The notes under the pieces were generated by a model that was not told the DNA's origin, did not search any database, and saw nothing but the letters and a program-made list of their open reading frames with translations. From positions 5,281,501-5,345,500 of the forward strand of contig NZ_CP024985.1 in assembly GCF_002803845.1 (NCBI RefSeq): a stretch of 64,000 bases of DNA, given 5' to 3'. The DNA comes from Streptomyces lavendulae subsp. lavendulae. GTDB taxonomy: Bacteria; Actinomycetota; Actinomycetes; Streptomycetales; Streptomycetaceae. The translations under genes were made by a program, and so were the position numbers. Shown here piece by piece: positions 41,328 to 50,741 of the stretch; positions within the stretch are counted from its first letter, which is position 1, and each line of letters starts with the position of its first letter.

Positions 41328-43808
41328 ATGTACCCCACGCGCACCACGTTCACGACGGGCACCTTCCACCCCTCGTCGCGCCGCCCCACGCCCGTGGCCG
41401 CCACCCACCGGACCTGGGCCACGACCCGGGCCGCGGCCCCGCAGCCCGCCACCGCCCCGCACCCCGTTGCGCCGGTGCCGGCGGCTGCTTCCCACCCGGC
41501 CGGGGATGCCGCTCCGATGGCTCCCGCGCACCCGGTGGCGGCGGGTCACCCCGGCCGGGCTGCTGCCCCCGAGCCGGTGGCGGAGTCCGACGCGGCCGGC
41601 GCCGACGCTTCCGCATCCCGCCCGGCCTGGGACACCGCCCGGGCGGTTCCCCCGTATCCGGTGGTGGCCGGTCACCCCGGCCGGTCCGCCGGCCCCGAGC
41701 CGGTGGCGGCGTCCCACCCGGCCGGGGCCGACGCCCCCGAGCCGGTGGCTGCGCCCCACCCGGCCGGCGCCGACGCCCCGGAGCCGGTGGCGGAGTCCGA
41801 CGCGGCCGGCGCCGACGCTCCCGCATCCCGCCCGGCCTGGGACACCGCCCCGGCGGTCCCCCCGTACCCGGTGGCGGCGGGTCACCCCGGCCGGGCCGCC
41901 GGCCCGGAGCCGGTGGCCGCGTCCCACCCGGCCGGGGTCGACGCTCCCGCGTCCCGCCCGGCCCGGGATGCCGCTCCGGTGGCTCCCCCGTACCCGGTGG
42001 CGGCGGGTCACCCCGGCCGGTACGCCGCCCCCGAGCCGGTGGCCGCGTCCCACCCGGTCGGGGGCGACGACCCCGTGTCGCGCCCGGACCCGGTCATGGC
42101 GGGGACGCCCCACCACCCCGGCCGGTGGGGCGTCCCCGAGGGTGTGGTGGTGGGGCGGCCGGCGGGGCCCGAGGAGTCGCATTCCGCCCGGTCGGCCTCC
42201 GAGCCGGTGTTCCGGGGCGATCCCGATCCCGGGGTCGGGGAGCCGTACCCCGCCCGGGCCGTCGCCGGCCCCGAGCCGGTGGTGGGACGCCCGGCCGGCC
42301 CGGGGGAGCAGCACCCCGTACGGGCCGCGCACCCGGCCGACGCCGAGCCGGCGCTGCGGGCCGGGCACCCGGCGCAGCCGGAAGCGGTGGCGGCGGCCCG
42401 CCCCGCCCGGGCGGCCGACCCGGTGGCGGAGCCGTACGCGGCCCGCCCGGCCGACCCGGAGCCGTACCCCGTCCCCGCGGGGCACGCCGACGGGCCCGCC
42501 CTCCGCCAGGGGCGGTGGGTCGACACCGGGTGGCCGCCCGCGCGGGGCGACGTACCGGCGGCCCGCGCCGAGGTGGAGACCGACACCGAGACGGGGACGG
42601 GGGCGGAGCCCGGGATCCCGCACCCCGCCCCGCAGGGAACCGGCGTTCCCGGCCCCGGCGTGGCCGAGATCGTCGCCCAGGCCGTGGCCCGCGGCATGGA
42701 CGCGCCCCGGGGCGCCTCGGGCGCGGGCGGAGAGGAGGACACGCTGGACATCCCCCTCCTGCGCCCCCCGCACGGGACCGCCGTCACCGACGTCCCCGTC
42801 CACCTCCCCTTCCGCGCGCACCACCGGCCCCCCGAGCCCCCGCGCGACCCCCGCCCGGCAGCCCCCCGCCGCCAGGCGACGCGGCCCCCCGCCGGGCGCC
42901 GCGTCCCCCGCGGCGACGACCGGCTCCGCGAGCACCGCGGGCCCGTACTGCCCGGCTGGATCGCCGTGGTCATCGGCGGACTCGCCCTCTCCGGCTGCAC
43001 GGCCGTGCTCTGGCGGGCCGGGGTCGTCCCCGCCCCCCTGGTGGCCGCGTTCGGCGCGGCCCCCCGCCCCTACCGCGGGCTGCACGCCGCGCACTGGCCC
43101 CCGCTCGCCCTCCTCGGGATCGTCGCCCTCCTCGCCCTCGGCGGCCTCGGCCGCGCCCGGGCCGGCCACGCCTGGGTGCTCACCCTCTTCGGGCGCTACC
43201 GCGGCACGGTCCGCCGTACCGGCCTGACCTGGATCAGCCCGCTCCTGCTGCGCCAGCGGATCGACGTGCGCCTGCGGCACTGGCGCAGCGAGCCCATGCC
43301 GGCCGTCGACTCCGGCGGCCTCGCCCTCCGGGTGGTCGTCCAGGTCGTCTGGCAGGTCAAGGACACCGCCCGGGCCACCCTCGCCGTCGAGGACCACACC
43401 GACTACCTCGCCGAGCAGGTCGAGTCGGCCATGGCCCGGGTGCTGTCCCAGCTCCCGGCCGACGCCTTCCACGAGGACGCCCCGACCCTGCGCGACGCCG
43501 AGGCCGTCGGCGACGCGCTGACCCGGATGCTGGCGGCCGAAACCGAGGCCGTCGGGATCGAGGTGTTCTCGGCGCAGCCCACGCGGATCGAGTACGCCCC
43601 GGAGGTCGCGGAGGCGATGCGCCGCCGCCGGGTCGCCGCGATCGATGCCAAGCACCGGGACACCGTGCTGACCTCGGTCGTCGACGCCGTGGACGACACC
43701 GTCCACCGCCTCACCTCGCGCGGGATCGTCGAGCTCGACGACTACGAGCGCAAGGCTCTGGTGAAGGACCTGACCGTCGCCTTCTACACCGGGCGTGGCG
43801 AGCAGTAA
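41328..43808 (+). CDS. SPFH/band 7 protein with long repetitive Pro/Ala-rich N terminus
   Basis: The ATG at 41328 has a GGAGG site 5 bases upstream (41318-41322) and gives 826 residues; ATG 41313, overlapping the previous stop, is possible. About 500 N-terminal residues are low-complexity repeats of the type PVAAGHPGRAAGPEPVAASH and PAGADAPASRPAWDTAP. Then come two membrane helices (IAVVIGGLALSGCTAVLWRAG and WPPLALLGIVALLALGGLG). The SPFH domain begins GHAWVLTLFGRYRGTVRRTGLTWISPL and runs through VVVQVVWQVKDTARATLAVEDHTDYLAEQVESAMARVLSQLP. SPFH proteins scaffold membrane microdomains. Relatives I know are far shorter at the N terminus, so the extension is the odd feature. Confidence 0.85.
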   Translation: MYPTRTTFTTGTFHPSSRRPTPVAATHRTWATTRAAAPQPATAPHPVAPVPAAASHPAGDAAPMAPAHPVAAGHPGRAAAPEPVAESDAAGADASASRPAWDTARAVPPYPVVAGHPGRSAGPEPVAASHPAGADAPEPVAAPHPAGADAPEPVAESDAAGADAPASRPAWDTAPAVPPYPVAAGHPGRAAGPEPVAASHPAGVDAPASRPARDAAPVAPPYPVAAGHPGRYAAPEPVAASHPVGGDDPVSRPDPVMAGTPHHPGRWGVPEGVVVGRPAGPEESHSARSASEPVFRGDPDPGVGEPYPARAVAGPEPVVGRPAGPGEQHPVRAAHPADAEPALRAGHPAQPEAVAAARPARAADPVAEPYAARPADPEPYPVPAGHADGPALRQGRWVDTGWPPARGDVPAARAEVETDTETGTGAEPGIPHPAPQGTGVPGPGVAEIVAQAVARGMDAPRGASGAGGEEDTLDIPLLRPPHGTAVTDVPVHLPFRAHHRPPEPPRDPRPAAPRRQATRPPAGRRVPRGDDRLREHRGPVLPGWIAVVIGGLALSGCTAVLWRAGVVPAPLVAAFGAAPRPYRGLHAAHWPPLALLGIVALLALGGLGRARAGHAWVLTLFGRYRGTVRRTGLTWISPLLLRQRIDVRLRHWRSEPMPAVDSGGLALRVVVQVVWQVKDTARATLAVEDHTDYLAEQVESAMARVLSQLPADAFHEDAPTLRDAEAVGDALTRMLAAETEAVGIEVFSAQPTRIEYAPEVAEAMRRRRVAAIDAKHRDTVLTSVVDAVDDTVHRLTSRGIVELDDYERKALVKDLTVAFYTGRGEQ
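41500..42120 (+). repeat. in-frame tandem repeats in the SPFH protein gene
   Basis: Units such as CCGGTGGCGGCGGGTCACCC and GAGCCGGTGGCCGCGTCCCA recur at least five times, arranged in blocks of roughly 100 to 240 bases (for example 41560-41640 against 41770-41850). They encode PVAAGHPGR, PEPVAASHPAGADAP and ESDAAGADAPASRPAW motifs. The repeats keep the frame and may recombine. Confidence 0.8.
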
Positions 43809-43822
43809 CACGCGCAACAGGG

Positions 43823-43857
43823 AAACGGGTGGCCGGTCGTGACCGGACCACCCGTTT
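43823..43857 (+). terminator. intrinsic terminator after the SPFH gene
   Basis: AAACGGGTGGCCGGTC and GACCGGACCACCCGTTT form a 16-bp stem with one bulged base and a 2-base loop, followed by TTCA. Confidence 0.75.
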
Positions 43858-43861
43858 TCAC

Positions 43862-43877
43862 ATTGGTATAGACATGG
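43862..43877 (+). promoter_or_regulatory. dre-like element 1 upstream of the LPMO gene
   Basis: ATTGGTATAGACATGG resembles the DasR responsive element (consensus ACTGGTCTAGACCACT) at most positions of the core. It lies about 40 bases before a second, better site. Confidence 0.5.
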
Positions 43878-43900
43878 CCAACTCCCGTCAATACTGTGGG

Positions 43901-43917
43901 ACTTGGTCTAGACCTGG
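43901..43917 (+). promoter_or_regulatory. dre-like element 2 (DasR site) upstream of the LPMO gene
   Basis: ACTTGGTCTAGACCTGG contains the perfect core GGTCTAGACC of dre sites, bound by DasR, the GntR regulator that senses glucosamine-6-phosphate and controls chitin use in Streptomyces. The site lies 60 bases before the ATG. Confidence 0.7.
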
Positions 43918-43976
43918 AGTCATCCCCCTGCGCGCACACGGCTCCCCCTCCCGTCCCCCCACGTCCAAGGAGCACC

Positions 43977-44594
43977 ATGCGTTCCTTCCGCATGCCCGCC
44001 CGGCCCGGCCGGGCCGGTGCCGCCGCCCTCGGCGTCGGCCTGCTCGCCGCCGTCACCCTGCTGAGCGCCCCCTCCGCCAGCGGCCACGGCTACACCGACA
44101 CCCCCATCAGCCGCCAGAAGCTCTGCGCCAACAAGACCGTCGCCGACTGCGGCCCCATCCAGTGGGAGCCCCAGAGCGTCGAGGGCTACAAGGGCTTCCC
44201 GGCGGCCGGACCGGCCGACGGCCAGATATGTTCCGGCGGCCACAGCGAGTTCGCGCAGCTCGACGACCCGCGCGGCGGCAAGTGGCCCGCCACCGGCGTC
44301 ACCTCCGGCCAGAGCTTCGACTTCCGCTGGCAGTTCACCGCGAACCACTCCACGACGGACTTCAAGTACTACGTCACCAAGAACGGCTGGGACCCCACCA
44401 AGCCGCTGACCCGGGCCTCGCTCGACCCCCAGCCCTTCCTCGTCGTGCCCTACAACGGCGGCCGCCCCGACATGACGACCATCCACCGCGGCACCATGCC
44501 CGCCGGCAAGACCGGACGGCACATGATCCTCGCGGTCTGGACCGTCAACGACACCCCGATGGCCTTCTACTCCTGCTCCGACGTTCAGTTCTGA
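43977..44594 (+). CDS. AA10 lytic polysaccharide monooxygenase (chitin-active type)
   Basis: The 205-residue precursor has a signal peptide ending ASG, cut to leave an N-terminal histidine (His37 of HGYTD). This, with His124 in WQFTANHSTTDFK, forms the copper histidine brace. The axial phenylalanine region is MAFYSCSDVQF at the C terminus, and four cysteines should form the usual disulfides. The size and CGPIQWEPQSVEG region match single-domain, chitin-binding AA10 proteins of Streptomyces. It oxidatively breaks crystalline chitin outside the cell, helping chitinases such as the one at 48933. Two dre-like sites upstream support DasR control. ATG 43977 follows AAGGAG. Confidence 0.95.
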   Translation: MRSFRMPARPGRAGAAALGVGLLAAVTLLSAPSASGHGYTDTPISRQKLCANKTVADCGPIQWEPQSVEGYKGFPAAGPADGQICSGGHSEFAQLDDPRGGKWPATGVTSGQSFDFRWQFTANHSTTDFKYYVTKNGWDPTKPLTRASLDPQPFLVVPYNGGRPDMTTIHRGTMPAGKTGRHMILAVWTVNDTPMAFYSCSDVQF

Positions 44595-44605
44595 CGTAAC
44601 GTCAG
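44591..44605 (+). promoter_or_regulatory. perfect palindrome at the acyl-CoA synthetase promoter
   Basis: CTGACGTAACGTCAG is a perfect 7-bp inverted repeat around one base. It overlaps the stop codon of the LPMO gene and lies between possible -35 (TTCAGT, 44584-44589) and -10 (TAACCT, 44607-44612) boxes, a typical repressor position. The ATG at 44621 is 9 bases after the -10 box, so the transcript may be leaderless. Confidence 0.6.
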
Positions 44606-44620
44606 CTAACCTCCGGCGGC

Positions 44621-46336
44621 ATGCGGATGACGACTGCACCCGAGACCGTCGCGGAGCTCATCGCGTGCCACTGGGGCGACCACCGGACCGGTCTGATGTA
44701 CGGGGCCGACGCGGCCCGCGGCGTCCGGCCGGCCGTCCTCAGCCGCCACCGGTACGCACGGGAGGCCGCCGCCCGCGCCGCGCTCCTCGTCGACCTGCTG
44801 CCGCCGGGGGCGGAGCCGCACGTGGGGGTGCTGCTCGACAACACCCCCGAGTTCCCCTTCTGGCTCGGCGCGGCGGCCCTCGCCGGGGCCGCCGTCGCCG
44901 GGATCAACCCCACCCGGCGCGGCCCGGAGCTGGCCCGGGACGTCCTGCACACCGACTGCCGGATCCTGGTCACCGAGCCCGCCCACCTGCCGCTGCTGCG
45001 CGGCCTCGACCTGCCCGGCGTACGGATCCTGGTCACCGGCACCGAGTCCTACGCGGCCCTCCTCGCCCCGTACGCGGACGCCGGGCCCGGCGGGGCGACC
45101 GTCCGCCCGCCCGGCCCCGGCAGCCGGCTGCTCCTCTACTTCACCTCCGGGTCCACCGGCGCCCCCAAGGCCGCGATATGCAGCCAGGGCCGGCTCGCCG
45201 CGGCCGGCCACTCCCTGGCCCGCTCCTTCCGGGTGGGCCCGGACGACGTCCACTACGTCTGCATGCCGCTCTTCCACGGCAACGCCGTCATCGCCGACTG
45301 GCTCCCCGCCCTGTGCGGCGGGGCCGCCGTCGCCCTGCGCCCCCGCTTCTCGGCCTCCTCCTTCCTGGACGACGTCCGCGCCTACGGGGCCACCTACTTC
45401 ACCTACGTCGGCCGGGCCGTGCAGTACCTCCTGGCCACCGCCCCCCGCCCCGACGACCGCGCGCACCGCCTGCGCCTCGGCTTCGGCACCGAGGCCGGAG
45501 CGGTGGACGCGGCGCGCTTCACCGAACGCTTCGGGGTCCGCCTGGTGGAGGGCTACGGGGCCACCGAGGGCGGCGCCTCCGTCCAGCGGACCCCCGACAT
45601 CCCGCCGGGCGCGCTCGGCCGGGCCGGCGCCGGGGACGACCTCGCCGTGATCGACCCGGAGACCGGTCTCGAATGCCCCGCGGCCGTCCTCGACGCCGAC
45701 GGCCGCCTGACCAACGGCGCCGAGGCCATCGGCGAACTGGTCAACCGCGGCCGCAGCCTCTTCGAGGGGTACTGGCGCAATCCGGCCGCCGAGGCCGCCC
45801 GCACCCGCGACGGCTGGTACTGGACCGGCGACCTCTTCTTCCGGGACCCCGAGGGCTTCCTCTACTTCGCCGGCCGCACCGACGACCGGCTGCGGGTCGA
45901 CAGCGAGAACCTGGCCGCCGCGGTGATCGAGAACATCCTGGCCCGCTGGGACGCCGCGGCCGCCGTCGCCGTGTACGCGGTCCCGGACGAGGTCGCCGGG
46001 GACCAGGTCATGGCCGCCCTGGCCCTGCGCGAGGGGGCCTCCTTCGACCCGGACGCCTTCGCGGCCTTCCTCGCCGCCCAGCCGGACCTCGGCACGAAGA
46101 TGGCCCCGCGTTACCTGCGGGTCCTCGACGCCCTGCCCGTCACCGCCACGAACAAGATCCACCGGGTCGCCCTGCGCCGGGCCGGTTTCCTGCCCCCGCC
46201 CGCGGGCGGCTCCCGCCCCGCTCCCGTCTGGCACCGCACCGGCGCCGGCTACCGCCCGCTCGACGCGGAGTCCCTGGCCGCGCTGCTGGCGGCGTACGAG
46301 GACCGGGGGCGCCGGGAGCTGCTGGACCGGGGGTGA
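44621..46336 (+). CDS. acyl-CoA synthetase (AMP-forming, FATP-like)
   Basis: The 571-residue adenylating enzyme has the P-loop-like motif LLYFTSGSTGAPK (about 167-179), then CMPLFHGNAVIADW, YGATEGGASVQ, GWYWTGDLFFRDPEGFLYFAGRTDDRLRV and the C-terminal lysine region ATNKIHRVALRRAGF. The early GVLLDNTPEFPFWLGAAALAGAAVAGINPTRRG matches the fatty-acid transport/very-long-chain synthetase branch. It would activate a fatty or other carboxylic acid to the acyl-AMP and then the CoA ester. A second ATG at 44627 is close. The palindrome over the promoter suggests control by an acyl-responsive repressor, which is not encoded nearby. Confidence 0.92.
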   Translation: MRMTTAPETVAELIACHWGDHRTGLMYGADAARGVRPAVLSRHRYAREAAARAALLVDLLPPGAEPHVGVLLDNTPEFPFWLGAAALAGAAVAGINPTRRGPELARDVLHTDCRILVTEPAHLPLLRGLDLPGVRILVTGTESYAALLAPYADAGPGGATVRPPGPGSRLLLYFTSGSTGAPKAAICSQGRLAAAGHSLARSFRVGPDDVHYVCMPLFHGNAVIADWLPALCGGAAVALRPRFSASSFLDDVRAYGATYFTYVGRAVQYLLATAPRPDDRAHRLRLGFGTEAGAVDAARFTERFGVRLVEGYGATEGGASVQRTPDIPPGALGRAGAGDDLAVIDPETGLECPAAVLDADGRLTNGAEAIGELVNRGRSLFEGYWRNPAAEAARTRDGWYWTGDLFFRDPEGFLYFAGRTDDRLRVDSENLAAAVIENILARWDAAAAVAVYAVPDEVAGDQVMAALALREGASFDPDAFAAFLAAQPDLGTKMAPRYLRVLDALPVTATNKIHRVALRRAGFLPPPAGGSRPAPVWHRTGAGYRPLDAESLAALLAAYEDRGRRELLDRG

Positions 46337-46384
46337 CGGTTTGGAGCACCCCTGCGGAGCAGGTAGTATTTTCTCTGTCAGCAG

Positions 46385-46457
46385 GCGCCGCTAGCTCAGT
46401 TGGTTAGAGCAGCTGACTCTTAATCAGCGGGTCCGGGGTTCGAGTCCCTGGCGGCGC
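46385..46457 (+). tRNA. tRNA-Lys (CTT), copy 2
   Basis: The 73-nt cloverleaf is identical to the other two lysine tRNAs in the window but on the plus strand. A possible -10 box TAGTAT is at 46366-46371. CTGTCAGCA before the gene matches the reverse complement of the flank of copy 1. Confidence 0.96.
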
Positions 46458-46463
46458 ACCTGA

Positions 46464-46504
46464 ACTTCGGGCGGTTTCCGGTTTCACCGGGAACCGCCCG
46501 AAGT
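46464..46504. terminator. terminator between tRNA-Lys copy 2 and the IclR gene
   Basis: ACTTCGGGCGGTT (46464-46476) and AACCGCCCGAAGT (46492-46504) form a perfect 13-bp stem between the convergent tRNA and IclR genes. Confidence 0.8.
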
Positions 46505-46545
46505 GCTTTGCGTCACGTTTCGGCGGGGTCCTTGCAGCACCGTTC

Positions 46546-47304
46546 TCACAGCGCGAGCGACAGCAGCAGCGGCGCGGCCTTCCGGTTCAGGGTTTCGGCG
46601 GCGGCCCGCAGCCGGTGGGCGTGCTCGACCGGCATCGACAGGGCCAGGCAGCCCACGGCCGACCCGGCGGTGATCGGGACCGCCGCGCAGACCGTCCCCA
46701 CCGCGTATTCCTGGAGGTCCAGAACGGGCACGGTGGCCGGGTGGCTGTCCAGCCTGGAGAAGAGGACCCGCTCGTTCACGATCGTCTTCGAGGTGAGCCG
46801 GGCGATCTTGTGGCGGGAGAGGTGGTCGCGCCGTCCGTCCTGGTCGAGCTGGGTGAGCAGGCACTTGCCGACCGCGCTGGCGTGCGCCGCCGAGCGGAAG
46901 TCGACCCACTCGTGCACCTTCGGGGTGCGGGGGCTGTCCGCGAACTGTGTGATGCGGACCTCACCGTCGACGTAACGGCTGATGTAGACGGCGGCGCCGA
47001 CCGAATCGCGCAGCCGGTCCAGGGTGTCCTGGAGCTTCCCCTGGAGCGCCCGCTGCCGGTCCGCGCCGGAGCCGAGGAGCACCAGGGAGTCGCCTATGGC
47101 GTAGGCGCCCTCGGAGATCTGGAGGACGTACCCCTCCCGCCGCAGCATCAGCAGCATCGGGGCGAGATGGACCGCGGGCAGGCCGGTTTCGCGCGCGAGC
47201 TGCGCGTCGGTCACACCGCCGGTGTGCCGCGAGATCGTTTCGAGCACGCGCAGGGCGTACTGCACCGAATGGAACGGCGCGGTCGGCTCGGGCTTCAGAG
47301 CCAC
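46546..47304 (-). CDS. IclR family transcriptional regulator
   Basis: The 252-residue protein has an N-terminal winged helix (FHSVQYALRVLETISRHTGGVTDAQLARETGLPAVHLAPMLLMLRREGYVLQ) and the IclR ligand domain (LQDTLDRLRDSVGAAVYISRYVDGEVRITQF...HASAVGKCLLTQLD...EYAVGTVCAAVPITAG). The GTG at 47302-47304 is 7 bases from a GGGGGAG site. It is convergent with tRNA-Lys and divergent from the LLM oxidoreductase gene with 231 bases between. IclR proteins often control the gene next to them; SsgR-like developmental IclR proteins are an alternative. No ligand can be named. Confidence 0.9.
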   Translation of the reverse strand: MALKPEPTAPFHSVQYALRVLETISRHTGGVTDAQLARETGLPAVHLAPMLLMLRREGYVLQISEGAYAIGDSLVLLGSGADRQRALQGKLQDTLDRLRDSVGAAVYISRYVDGEVRITQFADSPRTPKVHEWVDFRSAAHASAVGKCLLTQLDQDGRRDHLSRHKIARLTSKTIVNERVLFSRLDSHPATVPVLDLQEYAVGTVCAAVPITAGSAVGCLALSMPVEHAHRLRAAAETLNRKAAPLLLSLAL

Positions 47305-47535
47305 GGTCTCCCCCTACCAGGTCGTTGCCACTTGCCTCTTCACGATAGCCATCAAGAGACCCTTGCGGAGCGCCTGTTGGGCAGATTGATGGCTCGATCA
47401 CGCCCCTCTGCCTGGCCCTACCCGCCTGGCATGTGCCAGCGGCATGCCACGGGGCCCGCCGTGCCCGGGAATGCCCGGGGAGCGCCGACGGTTCGAGTTC
47501 TTCGTACGGACGAATCGAACGGGACGGGAGCGACG

Positions 47536-48678
47536 ATGAGCGACACCGGGGATGCGGACCGCGGAACGGGCGGCGGGGCGGACGGAGGGGCCGCGGGCGG
47601 CACGGATCCGGTCCGCGGGACCGTCCGCGGCGGGGCGCCGGTGCCGCTGTCGGTGCTCGACCTGGTCACCGTCGGCAGCGGCAGCACCGCCGCGGCGTCG
47701 CTGCGCACCAGCGTGGAGATCTCCCGGCTCGCGGAATCCCGCGGATACCACCGCCACTGGGTCGCCGAGCACCACTCCATGCCCGGGGTGGCCAGTTCCT
47801 CGCCGGCCGTGATCCTGGCCCACCTCGCCGCCCACACCTCCCGGATCCGGCTCGGCTCCGGCGGGGTCATGCTGCCCAACCACGCCCCGCTGGCGGTGGC
47901 CGAGCAGTTCGGCACCCTGGAGGCCCTCGCCCCGGGCCGGGTCGACCTCGGGCTCGGCCGGGCGCCCGGCACCGACCCCCGTACGGCGGCGGCGCTGCGC
48001 GGGCCCGGGCGGGCGGACGAGGGCGCGGACGACTTCCCCCGCCGGCTCGCGGAGCTGACCCGCTTCCTCGACGACGACTTCCCCGACGGGCACCCGTACG
48101 CCCGGGTGCACGCCGTACCCGGCCCGGTGCAGGGCCCCGCCGGCCGGCCGCCGGTCTGGCTGCTGGGCTCCTCCGGCTTCAGCGCCCGCCTCGCGGGCGA
48201 GCTGGGCCTGCCCTTCGCGTACGCCCACCACTTCTCGGCCGCCGGGACGCTGCCCGCCCTCGACCTCTACCGGCAGAGCTTCCGGCCCTCCGAGGTGCTG
48301 GACGCCCCGTACGCCCTCATCGGCGTCTCGGCGCTCGCCGCCGACACCGCCGAGCAGGCCCGCGCCCAGGTGCTCACCGGCGCGCTGTCGATGCTGCGGC
48401 TGCGCAGCGGCCGCCCCGGGCTCGTGCCGACGCCGCAGGAGGCGGCCGCGTACCCCTTCACGCCGCTGGAACGGGAGTTCGTGGACGGCTGGGTGTCCAA
48501 CATCGTGCACGGCACCCCCGACGAGGTCCGGTCGGGGCTCGACGCCCTGGTGGCGCGGACCGGCGCGGACGAGCTGATGCTGACCGCCAACGCCCACGGC
48601 GGCGACGCCCGGTTGCGCTCGTACGAGCTCGTCGCAGATGCGTACGGGATGCCGACGCCGGGGTCGACTCCGGCTTGA
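47536..48678 (+). CDS. LLM class flavin-dependent oxidoreductase
   Basis: From ATG 47536 the protein has 380 residues. After a Gly/Asp-rich leader of about 35 residues comes the luciferase-like TIM barrel: PLSVLDLVTVGSGSTAAASLRTSVEISRLAESRGYHRHWVAEHHSMPGVASSSPAVILAHLAAHT is the diagnostic start. GGVMLPNHAPLAVAEQFGTLEALAPGRVDLGLGRAPGTD, PPVWLLGSSGFSARLAGELGLPFAYAHHF and a typical C terminus follow. These enzymes use reduced F420 or FMN; the substrate is unknown. It is divergent from the IclR gene, which could control it. A terminator lies at 48747-48779. Confidence 0.92.
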   Translation: MSDTGDADRGTGGGADGGAAGGTDPVRGTVRGGAPVPLSVLDLVTVGSGSTAAASLRTSVEISRLAESRGYHRHWVAEHHSMPGVASSSPAVILAHLAAHTSRIRLGSGGVMLPNHAPLAVAEQFGTLEALAPGRVDLGLGRAPGTDPRTAAALRGPGRADEGADDFPRRLAELTRFLDDDFPDGHPYARVHAVPGPVQGPAGRPPVWLLGSSGFSARLAGELGLPFAYAHHFSAAGTLPALDLYRQSFRPSEVLDAPYALIGVSALAADTAEQARAQVLTGALSMLRLRSGRPGLVPTPQEAAAYPFTPLEREFVDGWVSNIVHGTPDEVRSGLDALVARTGADELMLTANAHGGDARLRSYELVADAYGMPTPGSTPA

Positions 48679-48746
48679 GCGCGGGAGAACGGGGTTTGGC
48701 TGGTTTGTTGCCGAAACCTTGCCGGAGCATGACCTAAGGGAGCCTT

Positions 48747-48779
48747 AAACCGCTCGTCACCCGGGGTGGCGGGCGGTTT
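48747..48779 (+). terminator. intrinsic terminator after the LLM oxidoreductase
   Basis: AAACCGCTCGTCACC and GGTGGCGGGCGGTTT pair over 15 positions (two G-U pairs) around a 3-base loop and are followed by a T run. Confidence 0.75.
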
Positions 48780-48823
48780 TTGATGTGCCCTCACCGCTCT
48801 GACGAGGGGATTTGGCCGCTCGG

Positions 48824-48851
48824 TGGTCTAGTCCTTCTTTGGTCCAAACCA
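48824..48851 (+). promoter_or_regulatory. chitinase promoter with paired 12-bp direct repeats (dre-like)
   Basis: TGGTCTAGTCCT (48824-48835) and TGGTCCAAACCA (48840-48851) are imperfect 12-base direct repeats abutting a -35 box TTGACT (48852-48857, after the A at 48851). Paired direct repeats of this form are known in Streptomyces chitinase promoters, where they give chitin induction and glucose repression and overlap DasR dre sites. Confidence 0.65.
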
Positions 48852-48932
48852 TTGACTGCGGCGCGGGGTGATCGCTATCACTTCTCTCACCTGAAGCTGA
48901 TGCTCTCCCCTCCCACCCCCCGGAGGCAGTTC

Positions 48933-50630
<1,698 letters not shown>

Positions 50631-50657
50631 TCTCCCCCCACCCCGCGCCGAGCGACG

Positions 50658-50692
50658 CCCCGCCCCCGCTCTCTTTGAGAGCGGGGGCGGGG
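50658..50692. terminator. terminator between chitinase and GGDEF-EAL genes
   Basis: CCCCGCCCCCGCTCTC (50658-50673) and its exact complement at 50677-50692 form a 16-bp stem with a 3-base loop between two convergent genes. Confidence 0.85.
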
Positions 50693-50741
50693 TCGTTCGG
50701 GGTGGACCGGGCCCGGTTCACCCCCGGCGCGCCCCTTCGGC

